The notes below the pieces were generated by a model. The model saw only the letters and a list, made by a program, of their open reading frames with translations. It was not told the origin of the DNA and searched no databases. This document shows, one piece after another, positions 27,904 to 36,580 of a stretch of DNA of 64,000 nt (within the stretch, counting starts at the first letter, position 1; each line of letters opens with the position of its first letter). The position numbers and the translations under genes are program-made. Source of the DNA: Paraburkholderia sp. (GTDB taxonomy: Bacteria > Pseudomonadota > Gammaproteobacteria > Burkholderiales > Burkholderiaceae). Location: NCBI RefSeq assembly GCF_024281035.1, contig NZ_JAMXLH010000024.1, positions 1-64,000 on the forward strand, in the 5' to 3' direction.

Positions 27904-28473
27904 ATGGACATCCGCAAACTGCAACGCGCTATCGTCGACGGCCTCGAAGACGTGAAGGCACAGGACATCAAGGTGTTCAACACCAGCCACCTGACCGAAC
28001 TCTTCGACCGTGTGGTCGTCGCGAGCGGCACCTCGAACCGCCAGACCAAGGCGCTCGCCAACAGCGTGCGCGAGAAGGTCAAGGAAGCCGGGGGCGACAT
28101 CATCAGCACGGAAGGCGAGGACATCGGCGAATGGGTGCTCGTGGATTGCGGCGACGCGGTCGTCCATATCCTTCAACCGGCGCTGCGCCAGTACTACAAC
28201 CTCGAAGAAATCTGGGGCGACAAGCCCGTGCGCCTCAAGCTCGCGAGCGTCGGCGGTTTCTCGGGTGCGCAGCCGAGCGAGCCGATGGACGACGAAGACG
28301 AGGACGACATCGGCCACGCGGCGCCCGCCGCCGCGAAAAAGCCGGCAGTGAAGAAAGCTGCGGCAAAAACCGCTGCCAAGCCCGCCGCCAGGAAGACTGC
28401 CGCAAAACCCGCTGCCTCACGGCCCGGCGCACCCGCGCGCAAGAGCCCTGCGCGCCGCAGCGCCGCGAAGTGA
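27904..28473 (+). CDS. rsfS: Ribosome silencing factor RsfS with basic C-terminal tail
   Basis: The first 120 residues are RsfS (Iojap/DUF143), which binds L14 on the large subunit and blocks subunit joining in starvation. Conserved parts are [34 protein letters not shown] and the [10 protein letters not shown] end. The usual length is 105-125, but this protein is 189. From about residue 125 it has an acidic patch (MDDEDEDD), then about 55 residues of Lys/Ala/Pro repeats ([20 protein letters not shown]), resembling histone H1-like tails. It lies in the conserved hemF-nadD-rsfS-rlmH cluster. Confidence 0.93.
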   Translation: MDIRKLQRAIVDGLEDVKAQDIKVFNTSHLTELFDRVVVASGTSNRQTKALANSVREKVKEAGGDIISTEGEDIGEWVLVDCGDAVVHILQPALRQYYNLEEIWGDKPVRLKLASVGGFSGAQPSEPMDDEDEDDIGHAAPAAAKKPAVKKAAAKTAAKPAARKTAAKPAASRPGAPARKSPARRSAAK

Positions 28474-28495
28474 GCGCCGCGCACACGCTGATCAG

Positions 28496-28966
28496 ATGAA
28501 GCTGCATATCGTCGCCGTCGGCCACAAGATGCCGGACTGGATCGCCGAGGGGTTCGAGGAATACACGAAGCGCATGCCGCCCGAGCTGCGCATCGAGTTG
28601 CGCGAGGTGAAGCCCGAGCAGCGCTCGTCGAGCCGCAGCGCCGAAAGCGTGATGGCCGCCGAGCGCACGCGCATCGAAGCGACGTTGCCGAAGAACGCGC
28701 GCCTCGTCGCCCTCGATGAGCGCGGCAAGGACTGGACCACGATGCAGCTCGCGCAGGCGCTGCCGCTGTGGCAGCAGGACGGGCGCGACGTGGCGTTCCT
28801 GATCGGCGGCGCGGACGGGCTCGACCCGCAACTCAAGTCGCGCGCCGATCTGCTCCTGCGCGTGTCGAGCCTCACGCTGCCCCACGCGATGGTGCGCGTG
28901 CTGCTCGCCGAGCAGCTGTACCGCGCGTGGACCATTACGCAGAATCACCCCTATCATCGCGTTTGA
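28496..28966 (+). CDS. rlmH: 23S rRNA (pseudouridine-1915-N3)-methyltransferase
   Basis: A 156-residue SPOUT enzyme that methylates pseudouridine 1915 in helix 69 of 23S rRNA using AdoMet. Motifs are [15 protein letters not shown], the knot region [34 protein letters not shown] and the C-terminal [10 protein letters not shown]. Length matches E. coli RlmH. It is 22 nt after rsfS. Confidence 0.96.
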   Translation: MKLHIVAVGHKMPDWIAEGFEEYTKRMPPELRIELREVKPEQRSSSRSAESVMAAERTRIEATLPKNARLVALDERGKDWTTMQLAQALPLWQQDGRDVAFLIGGADGLDPQLKSRADLLLRVSSLTLPHAMVRVLLAEQLYRAWTITQNHPYHRV

Positions 28967-29047
28967 TCCGCGCAAATCCGCACGATTTGCGCAATCCGCA
29001 TGATTCGCAAGATTCGCGCGCAGCGGGCGCTGCGCGCGCCGTTTTTC

Positions 29048-29100
29048 CTGATCCGCTTGATTCGATTGATTCGCTTGATCCGATTGATCCGATTGATTCG
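29048..29100. repeat. 9-bp tandem repeat, 5 full units
   Basis: Units of (C/A)TTGAT(T/C)CG run from 29056 to 29100, with a partial unit at 29048-29055. A looser set of related strings (atgattcgcaagattcg) lies upstream from about 28963. The array ends 27 nt before the maf start. Confidence 0.75.
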
Positions 29101-29127
29101 ACTATCCGCCACGTCCGAGACGCTCAG

Positions 29128-29751
29128 ATGGCCTCCTCCGTGACTTATCCGTACGTTTATCTCGCCTCGCAAAGCCCGCGCCGCCAGGAGTTGCTGCAGC
29201 AGCTCGGCGTGCGCTTCGAACTGCTGCTGCCGCGCCCCGACGAGGACGCCGAAGCGCTCGAAGCCGCGCTGCCCGGCGAGCGCGCCGCCGACTACGTCAC
29301 GCGCGTGTGCGCGGCCAAAGCCGACGCGGCGCGCGCGCGGCTCGTCGCGGGCGCGCATCCGTTCGCGCCGATCCTCACCGCCGACACCACGGTCTCGATC
29401 GACGGCCATATCCTCGGCAAGCCGCACGACGCCGCCGACGCCTACGCGATGCTCGAACGCCTCGCCGGGCGCGACCACGAGGTGCTCACCGCAGTGGCCG
29501 TCGTCGATGCGGCAGGCGTGTGCCTGCCCGTCGCGCTTTCGCACTCGCATGTGCGCTTCGCCGCCGCGCTGCCCGCGGCAATTGCGCGCTACGTCGCGAG
29601 CGGCGAGCCCTTCGGCAAGGCCGGTGCATACGGCATTCAGGGCCGTGCAGCCGAATTCGTCGAGCGAATCGACGGATCCTATTCGGGTATCATGGGTTTG
29701 CCATTATTCGAAACAGCCGCGCTCCTGCGCGCGGCGCGCATCGACTTTTAG
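29128..29751 (+). CDS. Maf-family nucleoside triphosphate pyrophosphatase
   Basis: A 207-residue Maf/YhdE-type house-cleaning enzyme that hydrolyses non-canonical or excess NTPs such as dTTP/UTP to NMP and PPi. Motifs are [26 protein letters not shown] and [20 protein letters not shown], the last typical of the YhdE branch. Pairing with rng directly downstream matches yhdE-rng in enteric bacteria. Confidence 0.93.
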   Translation: MASSVTYPYVYLASQSPRRQELLQQLGVRFELLLPRPDEDAEALEAALPGERAADYVTRVCAAKADAARARLVAGAHPFAPILTADTTVSIDGHILGKPHDAADAYAMLERLAGRDHEVLTAVAVVDAAGVCLPVALSHSHVRFAAALPAAIARYVASGEPFGKAGAYGIQGRAAEFVERIDGSYSGIMGLPLFETAALLRAARIDF

Positions 29752-29760
29752 AACAACACC

Positions 29761-31230
29761 ATGAACGAAGAAATCCTGATTAATGTCACGCCTCAGGAGA
29801 CGCGCGTCGCGCTCGTCCAGCAGGGCGCAGTGCAGGAGCTTCATGTCGAGCGCACGCTCTCGCGCGGGCGCGTCGGCAATGTCTATCTCGGCCGCGTCGT
29901 GCGCGTGCTGCCGGGCATGCAGTCGGCATTCATCGACATCGGCCTCGAACGCGCCGCATTCCTCCACGTCGCCGACATCTGGCAGCCGCGCATCGCCGGC
30001 GAAACGCATCAGAGCGCGCCGCATCAGCCCATCGAGAAAACCGTCTTCGAGGGCCAGACGCTCATGGTGCAGGTCGTGAAGGATCCGATCGGCACGAAGG
30101 GCGCGCGGCTCTCGACGCAGGTCAGCATCGCGGGACGCACGCTCGTCTATCTGCCGCAGGAACCGCATATCGGCATTTCGCAGAAGATCGAAAGCGAAGC
30201 CGAGCGCGAAGCGGTGCGCGCGCGCCTCACGGCCGTGCTGCCCGCCGACGAGAAAGGCGGCTACATCGTGCGCACGATTGCCGAAGACGCATCGAGCGAA
30301 GAACTCGCCGCCGACGTCGCGTATCTGCGCAAGACCTGGACGACGATTCTCGCGCAGGCGCAGCGCCTGCCTGCAACGAGCCTGCTCTATCAGGACCTGA
30401 ATCTCTCGCAGCGCGTGCTGCGCGATTTCGTGAACGAAGAGACGACGCGCATGCAGGTCGATTCGCGCGAAACCTTCCAGAAGCTCATGGAATTCGCGGT
30501 GGAATTCACGCCGGCCGTGTCGCCGAAGCTGCATCACTACGCGGGCGAGCGCCCGCTTTTCGACCTCTACAACATCGAGGCCGAAATCCAGCGCGCGCTG
30601 TCACGGCGCGTCGATCTCAAGTCGGGCGGCTACCTCGTGATCGACCAGACCGAGGCGATGACGACGATCGACGTGAATACCGGCGGCTACGTGGGCGCGC
30701 GCAATTTCGACGACACGATCTTCAAGACCAACCTCGAAGCGGCGCACACGATCGCGCGCCAATTGCGCCTGCGCAATCTCGGCGGCGTGATCATCATCGA
30801 CTTCATCGACATGGAGAACGTCGAGCATCGCGAACAGGTGCTCGGCGAACTGAAGAAGGCGCTCTCGCGCGACCGCACGCGCGTGACCGTGAACGGCTTC
30901 TCGCAACTGGGGCTCGTCGAGATGACGAGAAAGCGCACGCGCGAATCGCTCGCACACGTGCTGTGCGAGCCGTGCCCCACGTGCCTCGGCAAGGGCCAGG
31001 TGAAGACGGCACGCACGGTCTGCTACGACGTGCTGCGCGAGATCCTGCGCGAGTCGCGCCAGTTCAATCCGCGCGAATTCCGCGTGGTGGCGTCGCAACA
31101 GGTGATCGACCTCTTTCTCGAAGAAGAGTCGCAGCATCTCGCGATGCTGATCGACTTCATCGGCAAGCCGGTGTCGCTTCAGGTCGAGTCGAACCTGAGC
31201 CAGGAACAGTACGATATCGTGCTGATGTAA
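29761..31230 (+). CDS. rng: Ribonuclease G
   Basis: A 489-residue RNase E/G-family endonuclease that trims the 16S rRNA 5' end and some mRNAs. It has an N-terminal S1 domain (RGRVGNVYLGRVVRVLPGMQ), the catalytic DVNTGG (Asp/Asn metal site), IIIDFIDM and a Zn-link-like CEPCPTCLGKG. It lacks the long RNase E tail. The stop TAATG overlaps the start of mnmH by one base. Confidence 0.96.
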   Translation: MNEEILINVTPQETRVALVQQGAVQELHVERTLSRGRVGNVYLGRVVRVLPGMQSAFIDIGLERAAFLHVADIWQPRIAGETHQSAPHQPIEKTVFEGQTLMVQVVKDPIGTKGARLSTQVSIAGRTLVYLPQEPHIGISQKIESEAEREAVRARLTAVLPADEKGGYIVRTIAEDASSEELAADVAYLRKTWTTILAQAQRLPATSLLYQDLNLSQRVLRDFVNEETTRMQVDSRETFQKLMEFAVEFTPAVSPKLHHYAGERPLFDLYNIEAEIQRALSRRVDLKSGGYLVIDQTEAMTTIDVNTGGYVGARNFDDTIFKTNLEAAHTIARQLRLRNLGGVIIIDFIDMENVEHREQVLGELKKALSRDRTRVTVNGFSQLGLVEMTRKRTRESLAHVLCEPCPTCLGKGQVKTARTVCYDVLREILRESRQFNPREFRVVASQQVIDLFLEEESQHLAMLIDFIGKPVSLQVESNLSQEQYDIVLM

Positions 31231-32360
31231 TGCAGCATCACGGAGCACAGCAGTTGAACCAGCAGCGCGTCACCATCGGACAGATCGGCGAATTCGATGA
31301 AATCATCGACGTCAGAACGCCGCTCGAATACGCAGAAGACCACATTCCCGGCGCGATCAACGCGCCGGTGATGAGCAATGAAGAACGCGTGATTGTCGGC
31401 ACGCTGTACAAGCAATCGCCGTTCGAAGCCGCACGCGTTGGCGCGGCAATCGCCGCGCGCAACATCGCCGCGCATCTCGACACGCTCTTCGCCGAACGGC
31501 CGCGCGGCTGGCGCCCGCTCATCTACTGCTGGCGCGGCGGCAAGCGCTCCGGGTCGATGACGACGATGTTCAACATGATCGGCTGGCGCGCACGCCAGCT
31601 CGAAGGCGGCTACAAGGCGTACCGGCAGTCCGTGGTCGAGGCGCTCGGCGCCCTGCCCGCGAACTACCGCTATGTCGTGCTCGCAGGGCCCACGGGCAGC
31701 GGCAAGACGCGCCTGTTGCAGGCGCTCGCGGAAGCCGGTGCGCAGACGCTCGATCTCGAGGCACTCGCGGCGCATCGCGGCTCGCTGCTCGGCGCACTGC
31801 CCGAACGCGGGCAGCCGTCGCAGAAGTCGTTCGATACGGCGCTGATTCAGGCGCTGCACGCGCTCGATACGGAGCAACCGGTGTTCGTCGAAGCGGAAAG
31901 CCGGCGCATCGGCACCATCACGGTGCCGGTCGCACTCATCGATACGATGCGCGCGGCGCCATGCGTCGTGGTAGATGTGGCGCGCGACGAGCGCGTCGCG
32001 CTGCTGCTGGAGGAATACGGCCACCTGCTCGCTGACCGCGGCTACTTCCGGGAGCAACTGCTGAAGCTCGTGCCGCTGCACGGACACGAGCGCATTGAGA
32101 CGTGGTGCCGTCTGCTCGACGCCGACGATCGCATGACGCTGACCGAGGCGCTCGTCGCCGAGCACTACGATCCGGCCTACACGCGCAGCACCCGGCGCAA
32201 CTTCGCGAAACTGGAAGCGGCGCCGCGTTTTGCGTTCCATCCGGTGCGCGGCGACACTGTCGCCCAGGCGCGAACGCTACTCGATCAATTGCGCGAGACC
32301 CGCGCCGAGAGCGACGATAACGCCGATAACACTAACAGCGACGCCAGCGCACTTCGCTGA
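31230..32360 (+). CDS. mnmH: tRNA 2-selenouridine synthase (MnmH/SelU)
   Basis: A 376-residue enzyme that replaces sulfur of 2-thiouridine-34 by selenium through a geranylated intermediate. The rhodanese domain has active Cys100 in YCWRGGKRS. The C-terminal half has the P-loop GPTGSGKT (153-160). ATG 31230 overlaps the rng stop by one base, so translation is coupled. It needs selenophosphate from SelD, which is not in this window. Confidence 0.95.
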   Translation: MQHHGAQQLNQQRVTIGQIGEFDEIIDVRTPLEYAEDHIPGAINAPVMSNEERVIVGTLYKQSPFEAARVGAAIAARNIAAHLDTLFAERPRGWRPLIYCWRGGKRSGSMTTMFNMIGWRARQLEGGYKAYRQSVVEALGALPANYRYVVLAGPTGSGKTRLLQALAEAGAQTLDLEALAAHRGSLLGALPERGQPSQKSFDTALIQALHALDTEQPVFVEAESRRIGTITVPVALIDTMRAAPCVVVDVARDERVALLLEEYGHLLADRGYFREQLLKLVPLHGHERIETWCRLLDADDRMTLTEALVAEHYDPAYTRSTRRNFAKLEAAPRFAFHPVRGDTVAQARTLLDQLRETRAESDDNADNTNSDASALR

Positions 32361-32425
32361 GCGGCGCGGCGCGGCGCGGCGGCTCACAGTCCGCCTCGTT
32401 GCGCCCTCAACGGAAAGCGGCGTGC

Positions 32426-32734
32426 TCAGTGGTTGTACATCGCGTTCCAGTCCTGCGCCGACACCTTCGGCTGGCCACCGGCTTGCGACGAGCCATCAGC
32501 CACGCCGCCAACCCCGGTCTTCGCGTTCAGCGCGGCCACGCGTGCTTCAGCGGCCTGGATCGCTTCCGGATAGTTGGTGTTGTCGCCTTCACCGACGTGG
32601 TAACCCACCTGCTCGAGTTGCACGAGTTCCGCGCGAACCTGCTCACGCGTAATAGTCGAGTGCGACTGGGCGAACGAAGCAACGGGAACAACGAGTGCGG
32701 CGGCAACGGCAACGGCTTGAATCAGGGACTTCAC
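32426..32734 (-). CDS. DUF4148 domain-containing exported protein
   Basis: A 102-residue secreted protein. The signal peptide (SLIQAVAVAAALVVPVASFA) is cleaved after about residue 22. The mature part has the family pattern TREQVRAELVQLEQVGY and YPEAIQAAEARVAA. Families of such proteins are abundant in Burkholderia, function unknown. The start is GTG 32734, supported by GGAGGATGTACC directly upstream. Confidence 0.88.
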   Translation of the reverse strand: MKSLIQAVAVAAALVVPVASFAQSHSTITREQVRAELVQLEQVGYHVGEGDNTNYPEAIQAAEARVAALNAKTGVGGVADGSSQAGGQPKVSAQDWNAMYNH

Positions 32735-33059
32735 GGTACATCCTCCATTTGCTGATTCGGCCTGCATGCGACGGTGTGTGCATGTGACCGATGAACACAG
32801 TCTAGGAGGATCGAGAGTCAGGGTTAACCCCTGATCTTCTAAAATACCGTTCCAGGTATCGAAAGAATCGGCGGGTATCGCTTCTGCATCCCTGTAAAAG
32901 GGTCCGCGAGTGCGTTTGTTCGTCCGGTCGTCCGTCGCAACGTCATCGGGGACCGATGAAGGGTGTCGTGCGCGGGTGTGTCGTGCGGATGCGACCTGGT
33001 GGGAGCAGCCAACAGCGCGTTCCTGGCGAGCGCACGAGTGCCGCAGTGGCCGCCGCCGA
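32735..33059. other. Intergenic region between the DUF4148 gene and the glycan locus
   Basis: No gene is supported. It contains the inverted repeat at 32818-32834 and A/T-richer sequence with TTTTAG on the minus strand (about 32839-32846). A TAGACT on the minus strand near 32809 could be a -10 for the DUF4148 gene. Confidence 0.4.
32818..32834 (-). promoter_or_regulatory. Inverted repeat in the DUF4148 promoter
   Basis: TCAGGG-N5-CCCTGA, with TTAAC in the middle, lies about 85-100 nt before the GTG start and close to where a -35 would fall for the TAGACT box. It is a candidate operator. The binding protein is unknown. Confidence 0.4.
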
Positions 33060-33902
33060 TTAGCTAAACGCGCGCTTGATGCGGGACTTCAGCAACGCGC
33101 GCTTCAGGCGTACCGTGTGCTCCGGCTCGGACAACGCCAGCGGCCCGCTGATGGGCTGACCGCGCCGCAGAAAATAACGGTCGAACGTCGCCTGCGTCAT
33201 ACCCCACTTGTTGAGGAACTGGCGCCGCCCGTCGTTCTTCACGATCTTGCCGGTGCTCTTTTGCTGGAAGTGATAGACGAGGCTGTCGCCAACGCCGAGA
33301 AATACGCGGCATCCGGCGGCCCACAGCTTCATCGAAAAGTCGTTGTCGCTGCTCATGCCGGGGCTCAGCTCGCTGCTGTAGCCCCCAAGCTTGTTCCACC
33401 AGTCCCGATGCACGAGCGTGGGCGGCCACGTCGCACCGCGCCAGTCGGCCCGCACGAGCCTGGGCGTGGCGGCAACGAGTTCGTCGGCGCGAAAGGCCTC
33501 GGCGCTGCGGCCGAAGTCCTGAACCACTACGCACGAATTGCCCGTGTCGACGGGCTCGATCATCGTGCCCGACAGCATGAACAGATCGGACGGCATCTGT
33601 CCGATGCGGCGCACGAGTGCTTCGTCCCAGCCCGGGCAGCAATACATATCGTCATTCATGTAGACGATGTAGTCGTGCTTCGCACGTGCGGCTGCGAGAT
33701 TGACGGCGTGGCAGATGCCGATGTTCGCCGGTGATGCGGTGTACTCGATGCCGTTTGCGCGCACCCAGTCGAGGGTGCCATCCGAGCCGTCGTTCACGTG
33801 GACGATGATCTGATGCTGGTGTGTCGAATGACGCTGCAGGCTGTCGATCACCAGCTGGAGATACGCCAGGTTGTTCCAGGTCGGGATTATGATAGAGAAC
33901 AT
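33060..33902 (-). CDS. Glycosyltransferase family 2
   Basis: A 280-residue GT-A enzyme starting MFSIIIPTWNNLAYLQLVID. It has the nucleotide-sugar motif VNDGSDGT, the metal-binding region YMNDDMY (DxD-like) and a Cys pair before W. The C-terminus is basic (LKRALLKSRIKRAFS), suggesting peripheral membrane attachment. It is probably part of LPS core or O-chain assembly, given the ligase and MsbA nearby. Donor and linkage are unknown. Confidence 0.88.
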   Translation of the reverse strand: MFSIIIPTWNNLAYLQLVIDSLQRHSTHQHQIIVHVNDGSDGTLDWVRANGIEYTASPANIGICHAVNLAAARAKHDYIVYMNDDMYCCPGWDEALVRRIGQMPSDLFMLSGTMIEPVDTGNSCVVVQDFGRSAEAFRADELVAATPRLVRADWRGATWPPTLVHRDWWNKLGGYSSELSPGMSSDNDFSMKLWAAGCRVFLGVGDSLVYHFQQKSTGKIVKNDGRRQFLNKWGMTQATFDRYFLRRGQPISGPLALSEPEHTVRLKRALLKSRIKRAFS

Positions 33903-34229
33903 CGAATGGGTCCGTTAGGATCGGCGCCGGCCTGAGCGCCGCAACTGCCGCAATTGCCGCAATTGCCGCAGCCACCCCGGCTGCATCGAGTCATTTACTG
34001 CGACAGGGCAAATTGCGTAACCGCGCGCGACAAAACGCGCGCAAACGATCGCGCCGGAACTCTGACCGGGCATTGTACCGCCGAGTCCACCGAAAGCAGA
34101 AATCGCCGGTTTTCACCACCTTGCCGCGCACGCCGGGAGCGTCCCGCGCGGCCGCAGCCTCAGGGCGGCCGATATAATGCAAGGTTTGCATTCTCGAGGC
34201 GAAAGTGCCCGAGGCCTGATTGATCGTCT
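33903..34229. other. Divergent intergenic region in the glycan locus
   Basis: There is no gene in 327 nt. It holds a 9-bp repeat (three GCAATTGCC-type units, 33941-33967) and the TATAAT plus inverted repeat described separately. Confidence 0.45.
34173..34191 (+). promoter_or_regulatory. Promoter and operator candidate for the O-antigen ligase gene
   Basis: A perfect TATAAT (34173-34178) overlaps an inverted repeat ATGCAA-ggt-TTGCAT (34177-34191) where transcription would start, 39 nt before the ATG. A regulator bound there could occlude initiation. Confidence 0.5.
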
Positions 34230-35522
34230 ATGAAACTAATACGCAGCCTTCAATTACCTTCCGCAGCCTTTCTCTTTCTCGCACCAGCCGTGAACCTGGT
34301 GTGGCGCGGCGGCACCGGCTACAGCTTCTTCGCCCTTCTCGCGCTCGCGCTCGGCGCCGCCATTGCCAACCGGCACACCCCCGGTTATTTCGCAGGTCTG
34401 CGCATCTATCGCTGGTACACGGTTGGGATGAGCGCGTTCATCATCGCCATTGCCGTTCAGCAAACGGTGTTCCACTTCTGGCTGCCACGCCAGTTCGATG
34501 CGCTTTCACGTTTTCCGCTCGCCCTGCTGATTTTCCTCTTTCTGCGCCAGATGCCCACGCGCCACCTGAAGTCTATCGGCTGGGGCTGCGTGGTGGGCGC
34601 GATCGCCGTCGGCATTGCGGCGCTCATCGATCAGCCGCCCGGCGGCTGGGGCGATGCGCATCGCATGGGCAACTGGTACACCAATCCGATTCCGTTTGGT
34701 GACACCGCATTGCTGCTCGCCTTCCTGTCGCTCTTCACGCTCGGCTGGGACAATCCGCCTCACTGGCGCACCCTCGTGCCCAGACTGCTCGCGCTCCTCG
34801 GCGGCGGCTGCGCCTCGATTGCGTCAGGCACGCGCGGCGGCTGGCTCGCCATTCCCGTGTTCGTGATCCTGCTGGCGGCGCAATACCGCTGGTTCGCGCA
34901 CAAGATACGCTTCGTAGCGCTGGTGGTCGTGCTTGTGCTCGCATCCGCCGCGACCCTTTCGCTCAAACCGGTCCAGCAACGCATCGCCGACGTCACCAGT
35001 GACCTCACGATGGCACGGCGCGGCGTCGTCGGAACCTCGATCGGCGAACGGCAAGCCCTTTGGGAGGCGTCTGGCAAACTCTTCGTGCAGCATCCGCTTT
35101 ACGGCATCGGCAAAGGACATCTCTCGGACGTACTGAACGAAATGTCCAAGCAGGGTAAATCACCGCCAGAAATCGTCAACGAACGCGCGCATAGCGATTT
35201 CTTCTCAACGCTCGCCGAGTTGGGACTGGTTGGCGTGGCGTGCCTCTTTCTCTTTTACTTCGGGATTTCGGTGTACTTCTGGCGCGAGCGGCACGCGACC
35301 GATCCGACTATCCGCGCGGCGTCGTATGCGGGGCTTGCCGTCGCAACCAGCACGGTCATTTTCGGGCTGACCATCGACGTGCTGGTGCCGGTCATGGTGA
35401 CCTCGCTACTGGCGTTGATGGTCGCCACGCTGCTCGCCGTCATCGACGCGCGCAAGCGCGAGCTGGCCGCGGTACGCCAGGCGCGCCCGCTCGAAGTTCA
35501 GGCCGACGACATCAGAGCATAG
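34230..35522 (+). CDS. O-antigen ligase family protein (WaaL/Wzy-like)
   Basis: A 430-residue membrane protein with about ten to twelve hydrophobic segments and a large periplasmic loop containing RGGW (SGTRGGWLAIP), GERQALWEASGKLFVQHPLYGIGKG and the ERAHSDFFSTLAELG motif. The last two are typical of the Wzy_C/ligase domain, where Arg and His act in glycan transfer. It joins O-antigen or another glycan to lipid A-core in the periplasm. Ligase versus polymerase cannot be separated by eye. Its 3' end overlaps the convergent GT4 gene by 25 nt. Confidence 0.85.
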   Translation: MKLIRSLQLPSAAFLFLAPAVNLVWRGGTGYSFFALLALALGAAIANRHTPGYFAGLRIYRWYTVGMSAFIIAIAVQQTVFHFWLPRQFDALSRFPLALLIFLFLRQMPTRHLKSIGWGCVVGAIAVGIAALIDQPPGGWGDAHRMGNWYTNPIPFGDTALLLAFLSLFTLGWDNPPHWRTLVPRLLALLGGGCASIASGTRGGWLAIPVFVILLAAQYRWFAHKIRFVALVVVLVLASAATLSLKPVQQRIADVTSDLTMARRGVVGTSIGERQALWEASGKLFVQHPLYGIGKGHLSDVLNEMSKQGKSPPEIVNERAHSDFFSTLAELGLVGVACLFLFYFGISVYFWRERHATDPTIRAASYAGLAVATSTVIFGLTIDVLVPVMVTSLLALMVATLLAVIDARKRELAAVRQARPLEVQADDIRA

Positions 35523-36580
35523 AGCGCCTGGCAGTGTGCATCGACGCCCGGGTCATAGGTGAGGTTCGCGAGCGGATCGGCGATCTGGGCATTGCCGCTG
35601 CGCACGCGTGCCACGGCCGCCTCGATCGCCCGTTCGAAACTGCCCGGCGACTGCCGTGAGAATTCGATCTTGGCGTTTCCAGTGACCGTTTCCGCCGAGC
35701 CGACGTTATCGGCAATCACAAGCGGCGTGCCGCACATCACCGACTCCACGCCAACGAGGCCAAACGGCTCATATTCCGAAGCCACCACCGTGAAATCGGC
35801 TGCAGCGAAGAGCTTTTCGATCTCGTTGCTGTACCCCGCATAGCGAATCGTATCGCTCGTCTTCGGCACCGGCCGCCCGGCGACAACCAGCAAAACCGGC
35901 AAGGTCGTCTTCGCAAAAAACGCTTCGAGGAGCGGATAGCCCTTGCGCTCGTGACTCGTCGAAGAAAACACGAAAACCACGCGATCCGAAGGCCAGCCGA
36001 ATTGCTCGCGCAACTGCGCGCGCTGAGCGTCGGCCAGCGGGCGAAAGCGCGCGATGTCGACCGGGGGATACAGCACGTCGATGCGCTCGGCGGGCACACC
36101 ATAGAAACGCTGCAACTCGCGGCTCATCAACTGCGAATGGGCCACGATCTTTCGCGCCTGCGAGTAGACACGGCGTTCGAGGTCGATTTGCCAGACGTCG
36201 CTGCGCCGGACCGCCCGGCGCGCAGCCTCGATCGATCCCGGGTGCGTGCCGCCGCACAACGCGATGTCGGCGTGCGTCGTGTGGTTGATCGAGAACACGC
36301 ATGCCGGGCGATGCCGCTTCAGGCACTGCTTCAGACGCCAGTCGAATGCGAAATTACGCAGCTTGCGCGGCGCCCAGCGCACATTCAGCGGCTTCTGCTC
36401 GATCCATGCGGCTTCGGGCAGCGAGCGGTCGATTTCACGGGCAAACAACGTCGGGCGCAACCCGAGGCGATGAAAGCCCGCAATCACGTCACGCGTGTAA
36501 CGCTCGGCGCCGCCGCTGTTCTTGAGCGCCTGGGCGGTCAAGGCGATGTCGGTGAGCGTGCGCTTTGTCGGATCGGACAA
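35498..36580 (-). CDS. Glycosyltransferase family 4
   Basis: A 360-residue GT-B enzyme. The acceptor side begins with GGAERYTRDVIAGFHRLG. The donor side has VFSSTSHERKGYPLLEAFF and the E-x7-E signature EYEPFGLVGVESVMCGTPLV. An LPS-core sugar transfer is likely from context. No ATG opens the frame: TTG 36580, just after an in-frame TGA, is the only start near the conserved part and has no clear ribosome site, so the 5' end may be altered. It points away from the IS debris just upstream. Confidence 0.8.
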   Translation of the reverse strand: MSDPTKRTLTDIALTAQALKNSGGAERYTRDVIAGFHRLGLRPTLFAREIDRSLPEAAWIEQKPLNVRWAPRKLRNFAFDWRLKQCLKRHRPACVFSINHTTHADIALCGGTHPGSIEAARRAVRRSDVWQIDLERRVYSQARKIVAHSQLMSRELQRFYGVPAERIDVLYPPVDIARFRPLADAQRAQLREQFGWPSDRVVFVFSSTSHERKGYPLLEAFFAKTTLPVLLVVAGRPVPKTSDTIRYAGYSNEIEKLFAAADFTVVASEYEPFGLVGVESVMCGTPLVIADNVGSAETVTGNAKIEFSRQSPGSFERAIEAAVARVRSGNAQIADPLANLTYDPGVDAHCQALYALMSSA

